The notes beneath the pieces were generated by a model. It ran no database searches. It was not told where the DNA came from and saw only the letters and a list, made by a program, of their open reading frames with translations. From Desulfatibacillum sp. (GTDB lineage: Bacteria > Desulfobacterota > Desulfobacteria > Desulfobacterales > SpSt-501): 64,000 nt of DNA. The position numbers and the translations under genes were made by a program. The DNA lies in the NCBI GenBank assembly GCA_020725555.1, contig DYEU01000010.1, forward strand, positions 138,980 through 202,979. Reading direction: 5' to 3'. Below are positions 25,014 to 33,655 of the stretch, piece after piece (the first letter of the stretch is position 1; each line of letters opens with the position of its first letter).

Positions 25014-26454
25014 GGTCCGCCTCCTTTCGTCGTTTGGCGAAGCGGCGGCGGAACGGTTCTGCGGCGACGGGCGGAAAATCGCGGCTCTTCGTCCAGCCGG
25101 AAAAGGGCGGCGGAAGGCGGCGGATCCAGCCCGCGGGGGTCCGCGGCAGAAGGCGCTGGAGCACGGCACCCGCCTGCAGCGCCCGCTCGTAGAGGGCGGG
25201 CCGCGAAACGAGCCCTTCCCAGAGCTTCCAGACCTGGCGCTCGAGCCCCCCGGAGGGCTCCACCCCCCAGCCGGGATCGCCCTCGGCCAGGATGGCGCGC
25301 AGCTCGAGCAGCATGCGCGGCAGGTCGATGTCCATCGAGCAGGCGTCCTTGCAGGCCCCGCAGAGGGTTTCCCCCAAGCAGAGGTCGCGGCCGCGGCGGA
25401 TCCCGGTCAAAAGCGGCGTCACCACCGCGCCCACCGGCCCCGAGTAGGCAAACCCGTAGGCGTGGCCGCCGATCCGGCCGTAGACCGGGCAGACGTTCAG
25501 GCAGGCCGCGCAGCGGATGCAGCAGAGCATCTCGCGGAAGCGGGGGTCGGCGAGCATCCGGCTGCGGCCGTTGTCCACGACGACGAGGTGGAATTCCTCG
25601 GGGCCGTCGGACTCCCCCGGCCTTCGCGGGCCGCCGATGAAGCTCACGTAGGTGCCGATGTCTTGGACCGAGGCCCCGCGGCAGAGCAGCCGCAGGATGA
25701 TCTCGTACTCGTCCAGGCGGGCGACGATCCGCTCCATGCCCATGAAGGCGACGTGCACCCGCGCCAGGGTCGTCGCCATGCGGATGTTGCCCTCGTTGGA
25801 GACGGTCGAGATGTGCCCCGTCTCCGCGCAGGCGAGGTTCACCCCGGAGATCCCCATGTCGGCGGCGAGGAACTTCTCCCGCAGGGCGCGGCGGGCGGCG
25901 TGGGTGAGCCGCGGGGGGTCGGTCGTGCGCGGGATGCCGAGATGCTGCGCGAAGAGATCGGCGATTTCGTTTCGCGTCTTGTGGATGGCCGGGGCGATGA
26001 TGTGCGAGGGGGTCTCGCCGGCGAGCTGGACGATGTACTCGCCGAGATCGGTCTCGACCACCTCGACCCCGTGCGCCGCCAGCGCCGCGTTGAGCCCGAT
26101 CTCCTCGGTCACCATGGATTTGCCCTTGACCGCGATCTTGACCCCCAACCGGCGGGCGATCCCCGCGCAATGGGCGACGGCCTCCTCCGCGGTCGCCGCG
26201 AAGAAGACCTCGCCGCCGTTTTCGCGGATGCGGCGGGCGAGCCGCTCGAGCAGGATGTCGAGATGGGCGATCGCCTTCTCGCGGATCGCATGCGCCGTCT
26301 GCCGGAGGCCCGGGCCCTCGGGCAGGCGGCGGTAGGCCTCGGCCGTCCCCCGGCCGAAGCGCTCCTGCAGCCCGGCGAGCGCCCGGCGCAGCACCGGGTC
26401 GGCGATCCCCCGGCGGGCCTCTTCCACGTAACGGTCGGTGCGGATGGCGCTCAT
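25006..26454 (-). CDS. lutB: LutB-type iron-sulfur oxidoreductase subunit
   Basis: A 482-residue protein with an N-terminal LUD domain (KIAVKGKSMVTEEIGLN, GISGVNLACAETGHIST) and a C-terminal bacterial-type ferredoxin part with CIRCAACLNVCPVYG and CGACKDACSMDIDLP, giving two [4Fe-4S] sites (about residues 305-370). A DUF3390-like tail follows. In Bacillus LutB and in LldF homologues this is the electron-transfer core of cytochrome-independent L-lactate oxidation to pyruvate. ATG 26454 is chosen, and lutA ends 20 bases upstream. Confidence 0.93.
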   Translation of the reverse strand: MSAIRTDRYVEEARRGIADPVLRRALAGLQERFGRGTAEAYRRLPEGPGLRQTAHAIREKAIAHLDILLERLARRIRENGGEVFFAATAEEAVAHCAGIARRLGVKIAVKGKSMVTEEIGLNAALAAHGVEVVETDLGEYIVQLAGETPSHIIAPAIHKTRNEIADLFAQHLGIPRTTDPPRLTHAARRALREKFLAADMGISGVNLACAETGHISTVSNEGNIRMATTLARVHVAFMGMERIVARLDEYEIILRLLCRGASVQDIGTYVSFIGGPRRPGESDGPEEFHLVVVDNGRSRMLADPRFREMLCCIRCAACLNVCPVYGRIGGHAYGFAYSGPVGAVVTPLLTGIRRGRDLCLGETLCGACKDACSMDIDLPRMLLELRAILAEGDPGWGVEPSGGLERQVWKLWEGLVSRPALYERALQAGAVLQRLLPRTPAGWIRRLPPPFSGWTKSRDFPPVAAEPFRRRFAKRRKEADRG

Positions 26455-26474
26455 GGCTTCTCTCCCCGGGCGGC

Positions 26475-27200
26475 TCACCGCCCGCCGGCCAGCACCTGGG
26501 CGATGTGGAGCGCGCGCACGCCAAGCCCCTTGCGCCGCAGGGCGCCTTCGATGTGCAGCAGGCAGCCCAGATCGGCGCCCACCACGGCCTCGGCGCCGGA
26601 TTCGCGGATCCACTCGACCTTGTCGGCGACCAGGGCGGTCGAGATGTCGGGGTACTTCACGGAGAACGCCCCCCCGAAGCCGCAGCAGCAGTCGGGGTTC
26701 TTCATCTCCACGAGCTCGAGCCCCCGGACCCGCCGCAGCAGGCGCCGCGGCTGCTCCCGGACCCCCAGCCCGCGCAGCAGGTGGCAGGAGTCGTGGTAGG
26801 TCACCCGGCCGGGGAAGGAGGCCCCCAGGTCGTCGCGACCGAGGACGTCCACGAGGTACTCCGTGAATTCGAAGGTCCGCGCCGCCGTGCGCAGGGCAAG
26901 CGCCCGCCAGTCCGGCTCCCCGTCGAAAAGAGCGGGAACGTGATGGCGCACCATGGCGACGCAGGAGCCCGAGGGGCAGCAGATGGCCTCCGCGTCGCCA
27001 AAGAGGCGCAGGAAGCGGCGCGCGGCCGTGCGGGCTTCGTTGCGGTAGCCGGCGTTGAAGGCCGGCTGACCGCAGCAGGTCTGCTCCGCGGGGCAATGCA
27101 CGGCGAAGCCCAGCCGCTTGAAGACCGCGACCACGGCTTCGGCGGCCTCGGGCCGGAAGGCGTCCATCAGGCAGGGCACGAACAGCGTGACGGTGTCCAC
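26475..27200 (-). CDS. lutA: LutA-type cysteine-rich (CCG) oxidoreductase subunit
   Basis: A 241-residue protein with two CCG-type motifs: AEQTCCGQPAFNAG with CCPSGSC near the middle, and YHDSCHLLRG with NPDCCCGFGGAFSVKYP in the second half. These cysteine-rich domains bind the catalytic [4Fe-4S] or related cluster in LutA, GlpC and HdrB. The length matches LutA (about 240). It is followed 20 bases later by lutB, completing the lutABC complex that oxidises L-lactate to pyruvate. It lies 54 bases after dctM. Confidence 0.93.
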   Translation of the reverse strand: MDTVTLFVPCLMDAFRPEAAEAVVAVFKRLGFAVHCPAEQTCCGQPAFNAGYRNEARTAARRFLRLFGDAEAICCPSGSCVAMVRHHVPALFDGEPDWRALALRTAARTFEFTEYLVDVLGRDDLGASFPGRVTYHDSCHLLRGLGVREQPRRLLRRVRGLELVEMKNPDCCCGFGGAFSVKYPDISTALVADKVEWIRESGAEAVVGADLGCLLHIEGALRRKGLGVRALHIAQVLAGGR

Positions 27201-27254
27201 GGGTCTCGGGTTCCGCGTTCTCCGGAGCCGGCGCCGGGGTTCGGCCCGGCGCGA

Positions 27255-28574
27255 TCAGCTCCTCATCAGCCCCGGCAGGAAGGTGATGATACCGGGGAAG
27301 AGGATGCAGAGCAACAAGGCCAGCATTTGCAGGCCCACGAAGGGGACGACGCCGCGGTAGATGTCGGTTGTGCTGACCTCCGGCGGGGTGATGCCTTTCA
27401 GGTAAAAAATGGAGTAGGCAAACGGCGGCGTCAGAAACGAGATCTGCAGATTCACCATCACGAGCGTCGCGAACCACACCGGGTCGAGGCCGAACGAAGC
27501 CGCCGCAGGGGTGAGCAACGGCACCATGATGAAAACGATCCCGATCCAGTCGATGACCATCCCGAGGAGGATCAACAGGAGGTTGGAGCCGATCAAAAAG
27601 CCCCATTTCCCGAAGGGCAGGTTGGCGAAGAGCCGCTGGATCAGGTCGTCCCCGCCCAGGGCGATGAACACCGTGGAGAAGAAGGCGGCGCAGACGGCGA
27701 TCATGAGAATCATGCTCGTGATCTGCAAGGTCTGCAGACAGGCATTCCGGACGAGCCGCAGGGTAATCCCGCCGTAGCCGGCCGCCAGCAGCATGCCCGC
27801 CAGCGCCCCCACCGCGGCCGCCTCGGTGACCGCGGCGATGCCGAAGAAGATGCTCCCCAGAACCGCCAGGATCAAGACGGCGGGCGGCAGGATGGAGGTT
27901 GCCAGAAGCGCGAGCTTCCGCGACCAGGGGACCGCCCGCTCCTGGGAGGCGAGCGGCGGGCCGTCTTCGGGCCGCAGGTAGCAGCGGACGCCGATGTAAA
28001 GAACGTAAAGGCCGGCGAGGAGCAGCCCGGGGAAGACGGCGGCCAGGAAAAGCCTGCCGACCGAGATCCCGGCGAGCGGCCCGTAGATAACGATCATGAC
28101 GCTCGGGGGAATCAGGATGCCCAGGGTTCCGCCTGCGCAGATCGCCCCGCAGGCGAGCGACTTGTCGTAGCGGCGCGAGAGCATCGCCGGCAGGGCGATC
28201 AGGCCAACGGTGATCTCGGAGGCCCCGACCACCCCGGTGGCGGCGGCGAACACGGCGCAAATCAGGATGGTGCTGATTCCCAGCCCGCCGCGCAGCCCGC
28301 CCAGAAGCAGGTGGAGGGCGCTGTAGAGCCGCTCGGCGATGCCCGCCTTTTCCATGAACACGCCCATGTAGAGAAAAAGCGGGACGGCGAGCAGGTCGTA
28401 GTTCTTCATCACGCCTTCGAGACGCACGATGAAGTGCCCGAAGACCTCCGGGCCGATGAAGGCCCAGCCGAAGACCATCGAGACCCCCCCCAGCACGAAG
28501 GCGGTGGGGTATCCCAGAAAAATCCCCGCAAACAGGCCGGCGAACATCAGGGCGATGACGATCTCCGGGCTCAT
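27255..28574 (-). CDS. dctM: TRAP transporter large membrane subunit DctM
   Basis: A 439-residue protein with about twelve helices of the DctM/SiaM family: FLGYPTAFVLGGVSMVFG, YDLLAVPLFLYMGVFMEKAG, GGTLGILIPPSVMIVIYG and the C-terminal IVFIMVPLLTPAAASFGLDP with NLQISFLTPPFAYSIFYLKG. It carries out Na+-driven uptake of the acid delivered by DctP. ATG 28574 overlaps the dctQ stop (ATGA). Downstream lutABC suggests lactate or a related 2-oxo/2-hydroxy acid as substrate. Confidence 0.94.
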   Translation of the reverse strand: MSPEIVIALMFAGLFAGIFLGYPTAFVLGGVSMVFGWAFIGPEVFGHFIVRLEGVMKNYDLLAVPLFLYMGVFMEKAGIAERLYSALHLLLGGLRGGLGISTILICAVFAAATGVVGASEITVGLIALPAMLSRRYDKSLACGAICAGGTLGILIPPSVMIVIYGPLAGISVGRLFLAAVFPGLLLAGLYVLYIGVRCYLRPEDGPPLASQERAVPWSRKLALLATSILPPAVLILAVLGSIFFGIAAVTEAAAVGALAGMLLAAGYGGITLRLVRNACLQTLQITSMILMIAVCAAFFSTVFIALGGDDLIQRLFANLPFGKWGFLIGSNLLLILLGMVIDWIGIVFIMVPLLTPAAASFGLDPVWFATLVMVNLQISFLTPPFAYSIFYLKGITPPEVSTTDIYRGVVPFVGLQMLALLLCILFPGIITFLPGLMRS

Positions 28575-29083
28575 GCCCGCTCCTCCCCCCGGCCGACCAG
28601 AACGCAGAGCGAGCGGAGGAAATCGGCGACCCCCTGCAAAAGGAGCAGGGCCGCACCGACCGGCATCACGGTCTTGAAGGGGTAGAGCACGGGCATCCAG
28701 TATCCCTGCATGGAGCGCTCCTGGGTGATCCAGGAAAGATACACGTACGGGATGAGCCGATAGAGGAGAATGCCCCAGAGCGGAAAGAAAAAGAGAAGCG
28801 TCAGACAAACGTCGATCAGGGCCTGGGCCCGGCGGGAAAATTTCCGGTAAAAGATATCGATGCGCACGTGTCCTTTTTTGAGCGAGGTGTAGCCGACGCC
28901 GAGCCAGAAGTAGGTGCCCCCCAGCATGTAGCTCGTGTCAAAGGCCCACTTCGTGGGGGCATTGAACACGTAGCGCATCACGATCTCCCAGCCGAGGGTC
29001 AGGGTGAAAACGAGAACGAGCCAGCAGACGACCCTGCCGCTCCACTCGCTGACGGAGTCGAGGATTCGAACGAAGCGCTTCAT
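28571..29083 (-). CDS. dctQ: TRAP transporter small membrane subunit DctQ
   Basis: A 170-residue four-helix protein. VCWLVLVFTLTLGWEIVMRYVFNAPTKWAFD contains the RYVF-n-aP-t-W motif of DctQ, and GHVRIDIFY is the conserved segment after the second helix. It pairs with DctM. An 85-base gap with a strong hairpin separates it from dctP, which usually allows the binding protein to be made in excess. Confidence 0.93.
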   Translation of the reverse strand: MKRFVRILDSVSEWSGRVVCWLVLVFTLTLGWEIVMRYVFNAPTKWAFDTSYMLGGTYFWLGVGYTSLKKGHVRIDIFYRKFSRRAQALIDVCLTLLFFFPLWGILLYRLIPYVYLSWITQERSMQGYWMPVLYPFKTVMPVGAALLLLQGVADFLRSLCVLVGRGEERA

Positions 29084-29123
29084 CGCGGCGCCTGGGGCAT
29101 GGGCTCCGGAAAGAGATGCCGGC

Positions 29124-29152
29124 GGCCGCCGGGGGAGGCTCGCCCGGCGGCC
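29124..29152 (-). terminator. GC-rich stem-loop between dctP and dctQ
   Basis: GGCCGCCGGG (29124-29133) and CCCGGCGGCC (29143-29152) form a 10-bp stem with a 9-base loop in the dctP-dctQ gap. There is no T run, so it is more likely an mRNA-stabilising or partial-termination element that raises dctP over dctQM than a true terminator. Confidence 0.5.
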
Positions 29153-29168
29153 GGCGGTTTCGGGTCGG

Positions 29169-30218
29169 CTATTCGTACTGCGGGGTCATGAGATCCCGGT
29201 AGCCGTTGTATTCCTTGCGGAACTTCTTCTGCGACTCCCAGACCTTGGCGAAAAAGGGATCTTTTGCCGCTTTCTGGTCCAGCAGGGCGACCGCCTTGGC
29301 GTAAAGCTCCTTCTGGATCTTGGGGTCGAGGTAATGGATGATCACCCCTTTTTCCTTGAAGAAATTGAGCGCTTCGATGTCTTTCGCGATGCTGTTGGTC
29401 AGCATGCGCATCGTGGTCATCTGGGCCGCCCCGCCGACGACTTCCTTCAGGTCCGCCGGCAGCTTCTCCCAGGAAGACTTGTTCACCAGGATGTCGAGAA
29501 TGGTGCTCGGCTGGTGGATGCCGGGGACCAGGAGGTACTTGGCGATCTCGTGAAAGGCGAGCGTCCGGTCCATGCTGGGGATGCTGAACTCCCCCGCGTC
29601 GATCACGTTGCGTTGCAGGGATTCGTAGATCTGGCCGGCCGGCAGCATGACCACGGAGGCCCCGGCGGCGGCGAGGATCTCCCCCCAGTAGCCCGAGGTG
29701 CGGAATTTCAGCCCCTTGAAATCTTCCAGGCTCTTGATGGGCTTGTTGGACCATGCCAGGTTTTCCGGCGGGATGATGCCGCAGGGGGCGACAAAACCGA
29801 AGCCGTAGGGTGCGTAGAGCTCCTGGTAGAGGGCGTAGCCCTCGCCGTCATACATCCAGGCCAGGTAAGGGACGGCCTCCATGCCGAAGGGGAGGTAGCC
29901 GAAGAGAGCGCCGGCGGGCATCTTGCCGATCCAGTAAGCCGGCGAGGCATGGGCGACGTCGATGTTGCCCATCCGCGCGGAATCGAAGACCTCCAGCGCC
30001 CCCACGAGCTTGCCCGCGGGGTAGCTCTTGATTTCGAGCCGCCCCCCGCTCATGCGGTTGACCGATTCGGCGAAGAAATCGGCGGCCCACTGAATCTGGG
30101 TCCCTCCAGGCCAGGCCGAGGCCATCTTCCAGGTGATTTTCTGGGCATCCGCCGCCGGGGCCGTCGCCAGGGCGATCAACGCCCAGAACATGGCGAAACG
30201 AGCTGCTTTCGCGTTCAT
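29169..30218 (-). CDS. dctP: TRAP solute-binding protein, TakP-like (2-oxo/2-hydroxy monocarboxylate type)
   Basis: A 349-residue periplasmic DctP-fold protein with a signal peptide ending near PAADA. Motifs are ITWKMASAWPGGTQIQ, PAGKLVGALEVFDSARMGNIDVAHA, LKFRTSGYWGEILAAAGAS and the GEFSIPSMDRTL / KYLLVPGIHQPSTI region. The last is characteristic of the TakP/DctP7 cluster that binds pyruvate, lactate or related monocarboxylates, often as dimers with Ca2+. The context with lutABC favours lactate. ATG has AAGGAGG about six bases upstream, and the promoter lies at 30253-30281. Confidence 0.9.
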   Translation of the reverse strand: MNAKAARFAMFWALIALATAPAADAQKITWKMASAWPGGTQIQWAADFFAESVNRMSGGRLEIKSYPAGKLVGALEVFDSARMGNIDVAHASPAYWIGKMPAGALFGYLPFGMEAVPYLAWMYDGEGYALYQELYAPYGFGFVAPCGIIPPENLAWSNKPIKSLEDFKGLKFRTSGYWGEILAAAGASVVMLPAGQIYESLQRNVIDAGEFSIPSMDRTLAFHEIAKYLLVPGIHQPSTILDILVNKSSWEKLPADLKEVVGGAAQMTTMRMLTNSIAKDIEALNFFKEKGVIIHYLDPKIQKELYAKAVALLDQKAAKDPFFAKVWESQKKFRKEYNGYRDLMTPQYE

Positions 30219-30252
30219 GGCCGCCTCCTTCTTGAATGAGGTTAAAAATAGC

Positions 30253-30281
30253 TAGCTAGCATGAAGCAAATACCCTGTCAA
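30253..30281 (-). promoter_or_regulatory. Promoter and palindrome upstream of dctPQM-lutABC
   Basis: Minus strand TTGACA (30281-30276), 17-base spacer, TAGCTA (30258-30253). The -10 sits inside the palindromic run TAGCTAGCTA/GCTAGCTAGC (30249-30260), a possible operator. The leader to dctP is about 28 bases. Confidence 0.6.
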
Positions 30282-30331
30282 CCGAATGACCGGGCGGGGA
30301 CCGCTCCTGCGCGGGGAAGCGGGCGCCTCCA

Positions 30332-30360
30332 TGGAAAAGCGCCGCAACCTCTGATAGAAA
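30332..30360 (+). promoter_or_regulatory. Weak promoter candidate for the GAF-GGDEF gene
   Basis: TGGAAA (30332-30337), 17-base spacer, TAGAAA (30355-30360). The predicted transcript would start only about three bases before ATG 30370, which has no ribosome-binding site, so near-leaderless expression is possible. Confidence 0.4.
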
Positions 30361-30369
30361 AGCCGTCCC

Positions 30370-31437
30370 ATGGATGCCACGCAAGGCTCGCTGATCGAGC
30401 TGTGCGAAAAGATCGAACGGCTGGCCCAGTTCCAGGACAAGGTCGAGCCGCCGTCGGATCCCGCGCGCATCTGGAGCGTCTTCCTGCAGGACGCCCGCGC
30501 CCTCGTCGCCGTCGAGGCCAGCGCCCTCTTCCTCGTGGAGGAGACCTCCCAGGAGTTCGTGATCGACCGCGCCGAGCCCGAGACCCTGCGGGCGGCCTTC
30601 CAGCGCGAGATCGACCTCCAGATCGAGGTCGGCGTCTTCCCGGTCGTCCTGCAGCGCCGACAGCCCTCGATCACCCCCGCGCTCGGCTTCGGCCGCGAGT
30701 GGTCCATCGTGCTGCTGCCCCTCGCCACGGGGCGGCGCACCCTGGGCATGGCCGCACTCCTCACCCCCCTGCAGGAGAGCGCGCTCACGCTCGAGAACAT
30801 GCGGCTTCTCGGCGTGCTGGCCCGCCAGTGCTCGCTCGTCATGGAAAACGCCGTGCTCTACGAGCGGCTGCTCCGGGAGAAGGAGTCCCTCGAGGAGGCC
30901 AACCGCCGGATCCTCTACCTCTCCCAGCGCGACGCCCTCACGGGCTGCTTCAACCGCGGCTACATGAACGAACAGCTGCCGCGGGAGATCCGGCGCGCCG
31001 CGCGCTACCGGCGTGCGCTCTCGCTCGCCCTCTGCGACCTCGACCACTTCAAGGGGATCAACGACGCGCGCGGGCATCTTTGCGGGGACCGCGTGCTCAA
31101 GGAATTCGTCGCCACCACCCTCGATCTGATCCGCACCGACTCGGACTGGATGGCCCGCTACGGCGGGGAAGAGTTCCTGCTGGTTCTGCCGGAGACCTCG
31201 CTCGCCAACGCGATCCGGCTCGCCGAGCGCCTGCGCACCCACATCGCCGGCAAGGCCTTCGCCTGCGAGGGCGACTCCTTCGCGGTGACGGCCAGCTTCG
31301 GGGTGGTCGGGCTCGATGCCGGCGACGTGCCGAAGGGGCTCACGGCCGAAGCCCTGCTGCACCAGGCCGACGAATACCTCTACCGCGCCAAGAAGAAAGG
31401 GCGAAACCGCGTGGTCGGCGGGCCGCCCTCCTTCTGA
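30370..31437 (+). CDS. GAF-GGDEF diguanylate cyclase
   Basis: A 355-residue soluble protein. Residues about 35-170 form a GAF-like sensor domain (ALVAVEASALFLVEE, GREWSIVLLPLATGRRTLGMAALL). A short coiled-coil (LLREKESLEEANRRILYL) leads into a GGDEF domain (about 185-350) with DALTGCFNRGYMN, DLDHFKGINDARGH and the intact active site YGGEEFLLVLPE. It should make cyclic di-GMP. No canonical RxxD inhibitory site is found at the usual place five residues before GGEEF. The signal sensed is unknown. It stands alone between operons. Confidence 0.92.
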   Translation: MDATQGSLIELCEKIERLAQFQDKVEPPSDPARIWSVFLQDARALVAVEASALFLVEETSQEFVIDRAEPETLRAAFQREIDLQIEVGVFPVVLQRRQPSITPALGFGREWSIVLLPLATGRRTLGMAALLTPLQESALTLENMRLLGVLARQCSLVMENAVLYERLLREKESLEEANRRILYLSQRDALTGCFNRGYMNEQLPREIRRAARYRRALSLALCDLDHFKGINDARGHLCGDRVLKEFVATTLDLIRTDSDWMARYGGEEFLLVLPETSLANAIRLAERLRTHIAGKAFACEGDSFAVTASFGVVGLDAGDVPKGLTAEALLHQADEYLYRAKKKGRNRVVGGPPSF

Positions 31438-31455
31438 GAGCGCCCGCCCCCGGCG

Positions 31456-32478
31456 TCACTCGAGCAGCTCCCCGCGCAGCCGGGCGATCGTCTCCTCGGG
31501 CACCCCCGCCCGGCCGGTCAGATAGGCGAGCGCCGTGCCGTAGGTCTGCCGGATGTAGGCGAGCAGGGCGCGGATGCGGCTCTCGGGCGCGGTGAAGTAA
31601 GGGGCGACCCGTTCGAGATCGACGCCGAGCGGCCGCAACTGGTCGAACATCGCCCGGCGCACGGGAGCGTTGTAGCCGTCGGAGAGCCCGTAATCGGCGA
31701 CGACCGTCTCCCCGGGGACGCCGAGCGCAAGAAGCAGGAGCGCGGCCGCCGTGCCGGTGCGGTCCTTGCCGCCGGTGCAATGAAAGAGCAGGGGGCGGTT
31801 TTCCGGCGCGGCGGCGAGCTCGAAAAAGCGACGCCACAGGCCGGGCTCCCGCTCCAGGCTCTCGATGTAGCCCTCGAGCATGAACTCCTCGGAAATCCAG
31901 TCCCAGTCGCCCCGGAGAATCCGCTCGTAGACCGCGGTCGGCTCGAAGTCGCCGTGCTGGATGGGCAGGTGCACCCGGCGGGCCTCGCCGGGCTGCGGGA
32001 ACCGGGCGGGCATCTTCTCCGCCTCGGCCGCCGTGCGAAAATCGCAGACCGTCCGGATGCCGAGCCGCAGAAGCTGCTCGCGGCCGCGCTCGGTCAGGCG
32101 CCCGAGGTGGCTCGAGCGGAAGAGCTCCCCCCAGCGGACCCGGCGCCCGCTTTCGGTCTCGTAGCCCCCGAGATCCCGGAAATTGGGCGCCCCCTCGATG
32201 AAGGGCCGCCGCTCGCCCACGAGCGCGATCCCGCCGTTTTCGGATTCAAGGCGGAAGAAATGGGGGCCGGCCGCGACCGGGGCCGGGAGGACGATGCGGT
32301 CGCCACCGTCCACGCGGGCGACGGGAGGGTGGCCCGCGAGCGCCGCCGGGGCGTTCCCGTGAAACACGCGGACGCCGTTTAGGGCTCCCATGGCGTTCCA
32401 AGAGAGTTCGACGGTGTCTTCGTCGACGCGCCGGACGCCCGCCGGATGGAGATGGGCTGCCCTCTCGCTTGGGCCCAC
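31456..32478 (-). CDS. Tyrosine-type protein phosphatase with an N-terminal beta domain
   Basis: A 340-residue protein. The first 90 residues look like a beta-sandwich (VDEDTVELSWNAMG; fibronectin-like), followed by the Tyr_phosphatase3 domain: GAPNFRDLGGYETESGRRVRWGELFRSSHL, then the P-loop HCTGGKDRTGTAAALL with the catalytic Cys and Arg (C-x5-R), and a C-terminal helical part. Such enzymes dephosphorylate Tyr or other small phosphates; some act on phosphoinositides. No signal peptide is seen. GTG 32478 is selected for GGAAGGGG about six bases upstream. It may be co-transcribed with the lyase gene 73 bases upstream. Confidence 0.85.
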   Translation of the reverse strand: MGPSERAAHLHPAGVRRVDEDTVELSWNAMGALNGVRVFHGNAPAALAGHPPVARVDGGDRIVLPAPVAAGPHFFRLESENGGIALVGERRPFIEGAPNFRDLGGYETESGRRVRWGELFRSSHLGRLTERGREQLLRLGIRTVCDFRTAAEAEKMPARFPQPGEARRVHLPIQHGDFEPTAVYERILRGDWDWISEEFMLEGYIESLEREPGLWRRFFELAAAPENRPLLFHCTGGKDRTGTAAALLLLALGVPGETVVADYGLSDGYNAPVRRAMFDQLRPLGVDLERVAPYFTAPESRIRALLAYIRQTYGTALAYLTGRAGVPEETIARLRGELLE

Positions 32479-32551
32479 GGCGATCCCCTTCCTTTCCCGA
32501 TGCCCTGCGGGGTCCCCCCGATCGAGACGGCGGCGCTTGCCCGCACCGCGG

Positions 32552-33466
32552 TCAATTCCCGAGGACTCCGGTTGCGAGCACTCGGCACACCCGTCCCGGC
32601 AAGCGGCGTCCGAGAAGCTCCTCGTAGCGCCGGACGGCACGGCACAGGCGGCTCAGGTCGATTCCGGTCGCAACGCCGAGCTGCTCGAAAAGATGCACGA
32701 CATCCTCGGCGGCGACGTTGCCGGCTGCCCCTTCCACGAAGGGGCAGCCCCCCAGCCCTCCTGCCGACACGTCGAAACGGCGCACGCCGCACTCCCAGGC
32801 GGCGAGCAGGTTGGCGATCCCCAGGCCCCGCGTATCGTGAAGGTGAAGGGCAAGGGGGGTTTCTCCCGCCGCTTCCTGCACCTTCCGGATCAACCGCCGC
32901 ACCAGAAGCGGGTTGGCCATCCCCGTCGTGTCGGCGAGGTTGATCTCCGGGGCGCCCGCCTCCGCGAGCGACTTGGCCATCGCCGCCACACGCTCCTCGG
33001 GGATCGGCCCCTCGTGCACGCAACCGAAGGCGCACTGGATCCCCGCCTGCACCGCGAACCCGGATGCCCGCGCTTCCCCGATCATTCGGAGCAGCTCGTC
33101 GAAGGCTTCCGCGGCCGAGCGGCCGACGTTTCTTCGGCTGTGCCAATCGGAAGCCGACGAGGAAAGGCTCAGATGCCGCACACCGCAGGCCCGCGCGCGG
33201 GAGAGCCCCCGCGCGTTCAACACCAACGCCGAGACGGCCACCTCGGGGAAATCCCGCAGCACGCTGCGGATCAACTCCTCGCTCTGCGCCATCTGGGGGA
33301 TCACCCGCGGATCCACAAAGGAAGCGGCCTGGATTTGCCGAAACCCGGCTTCGGCCAGAAGCCGAAAGAGGGCGAGCTTATCCTCAAGGCGAAGAATTCG
33401 GGCTTCAGCCTGGAGCCCGTCCCGCAGGGAGTGATCTTCCAGCAGAACCGTTTCCATCGTCCTCAT
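32552..33466 (-). CDS. HMG-CoA lyase family enzyme
   Basis: A 304-residue TIM-barrel lyase of the HMGL-like (DRE-TIM) family. The Arg-Asp of DHSLRDGLQ, the metal-binding HLHDTRGLG and the mobile-loop Cys in GLGGCPFVEGAAGNVAAEDVV reproduce the 3-hydroxy-3-methylglutaryl-CoA lyase active site, splitting HMG-CoA to acetoacetate and acetyl-CoA in leucine or ketone metabolism. Related substrates (hydroxymethylglutarate homologues) are possible. Two starts, ATG 33466 and ATG 33457, are equally plausible. No other Leu-degradation gene is adjacent, so the pathway is uncertain. Confidence 0.82.
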   Translation of the reverse strand: MRTMETVLLEDHSLRDGLQAEARILRLEDKLALFRLLAEAGFRQIQAASFVDPRVIPQMAQSEELIRSVLRDFPEVAVSALVLNARGLSRARACGVRHLSLSSSASDWHSRRNVGRSAAEAFDELLRMIGEARASGFAVQAGIQCAFGCVHEGPIPEERVAAMAKSLAEAGAPEINLADTTGMANPLLVRRLIRKVQEAAGETPLALHLHDTRGLGIANLLAAWECGVRRFDVSAGGLGGCPFVEGAAGNVAAEDVVHLFEQLGVATGIDLSRLCRAVRRYEELLGRRLPGRVCRVLATGVLGN

Positions 33467-33581
33467 CCGGCAGGGGCCGATCGCCCGGAGGTGTGCCTTC
33501 CGGGAGGTCTTTTCGATTTTTCCCGCCATTGTCAAGGACGCCTCGAGCGTCCGCCTGCGCCGCGGATGCCGGCCGGCCGGC

Positions 33582-33610
33582 TTGACACCCCCGCCGCCCC
33601 CCTTTACGAT
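33582..33610 (+). promoter_or_regulatory. Promoter of lgt
   Basis: TTGACA (33582-33587), 17-base spacer, TACGAT (33605-33610), giving about a 40-base leader before ATG 33656. It is one of the best sigma-70-type promoters in the window. Confidence 0.68.
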
Positions 33611-33655
33611 CGCAGGAGCCGTCGTTAGAAAAGCTTTCGCAAACCGAGGAACCGC

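Noticed and set aside
26455-28656. Upstream extension of the lutB frame to 28656, which would make a 1216-residue protein
   Set aside because: The extension is a shadow of lutA and dctM; lutB starts at ATG 26454 by homology.
33530-33535. TTGACA on the minus strand as -35 of the HMG-CoA-lyase-like gene
   Set aside because: The base run 17 positions downstream (AAAGAC) is not a credible -10.
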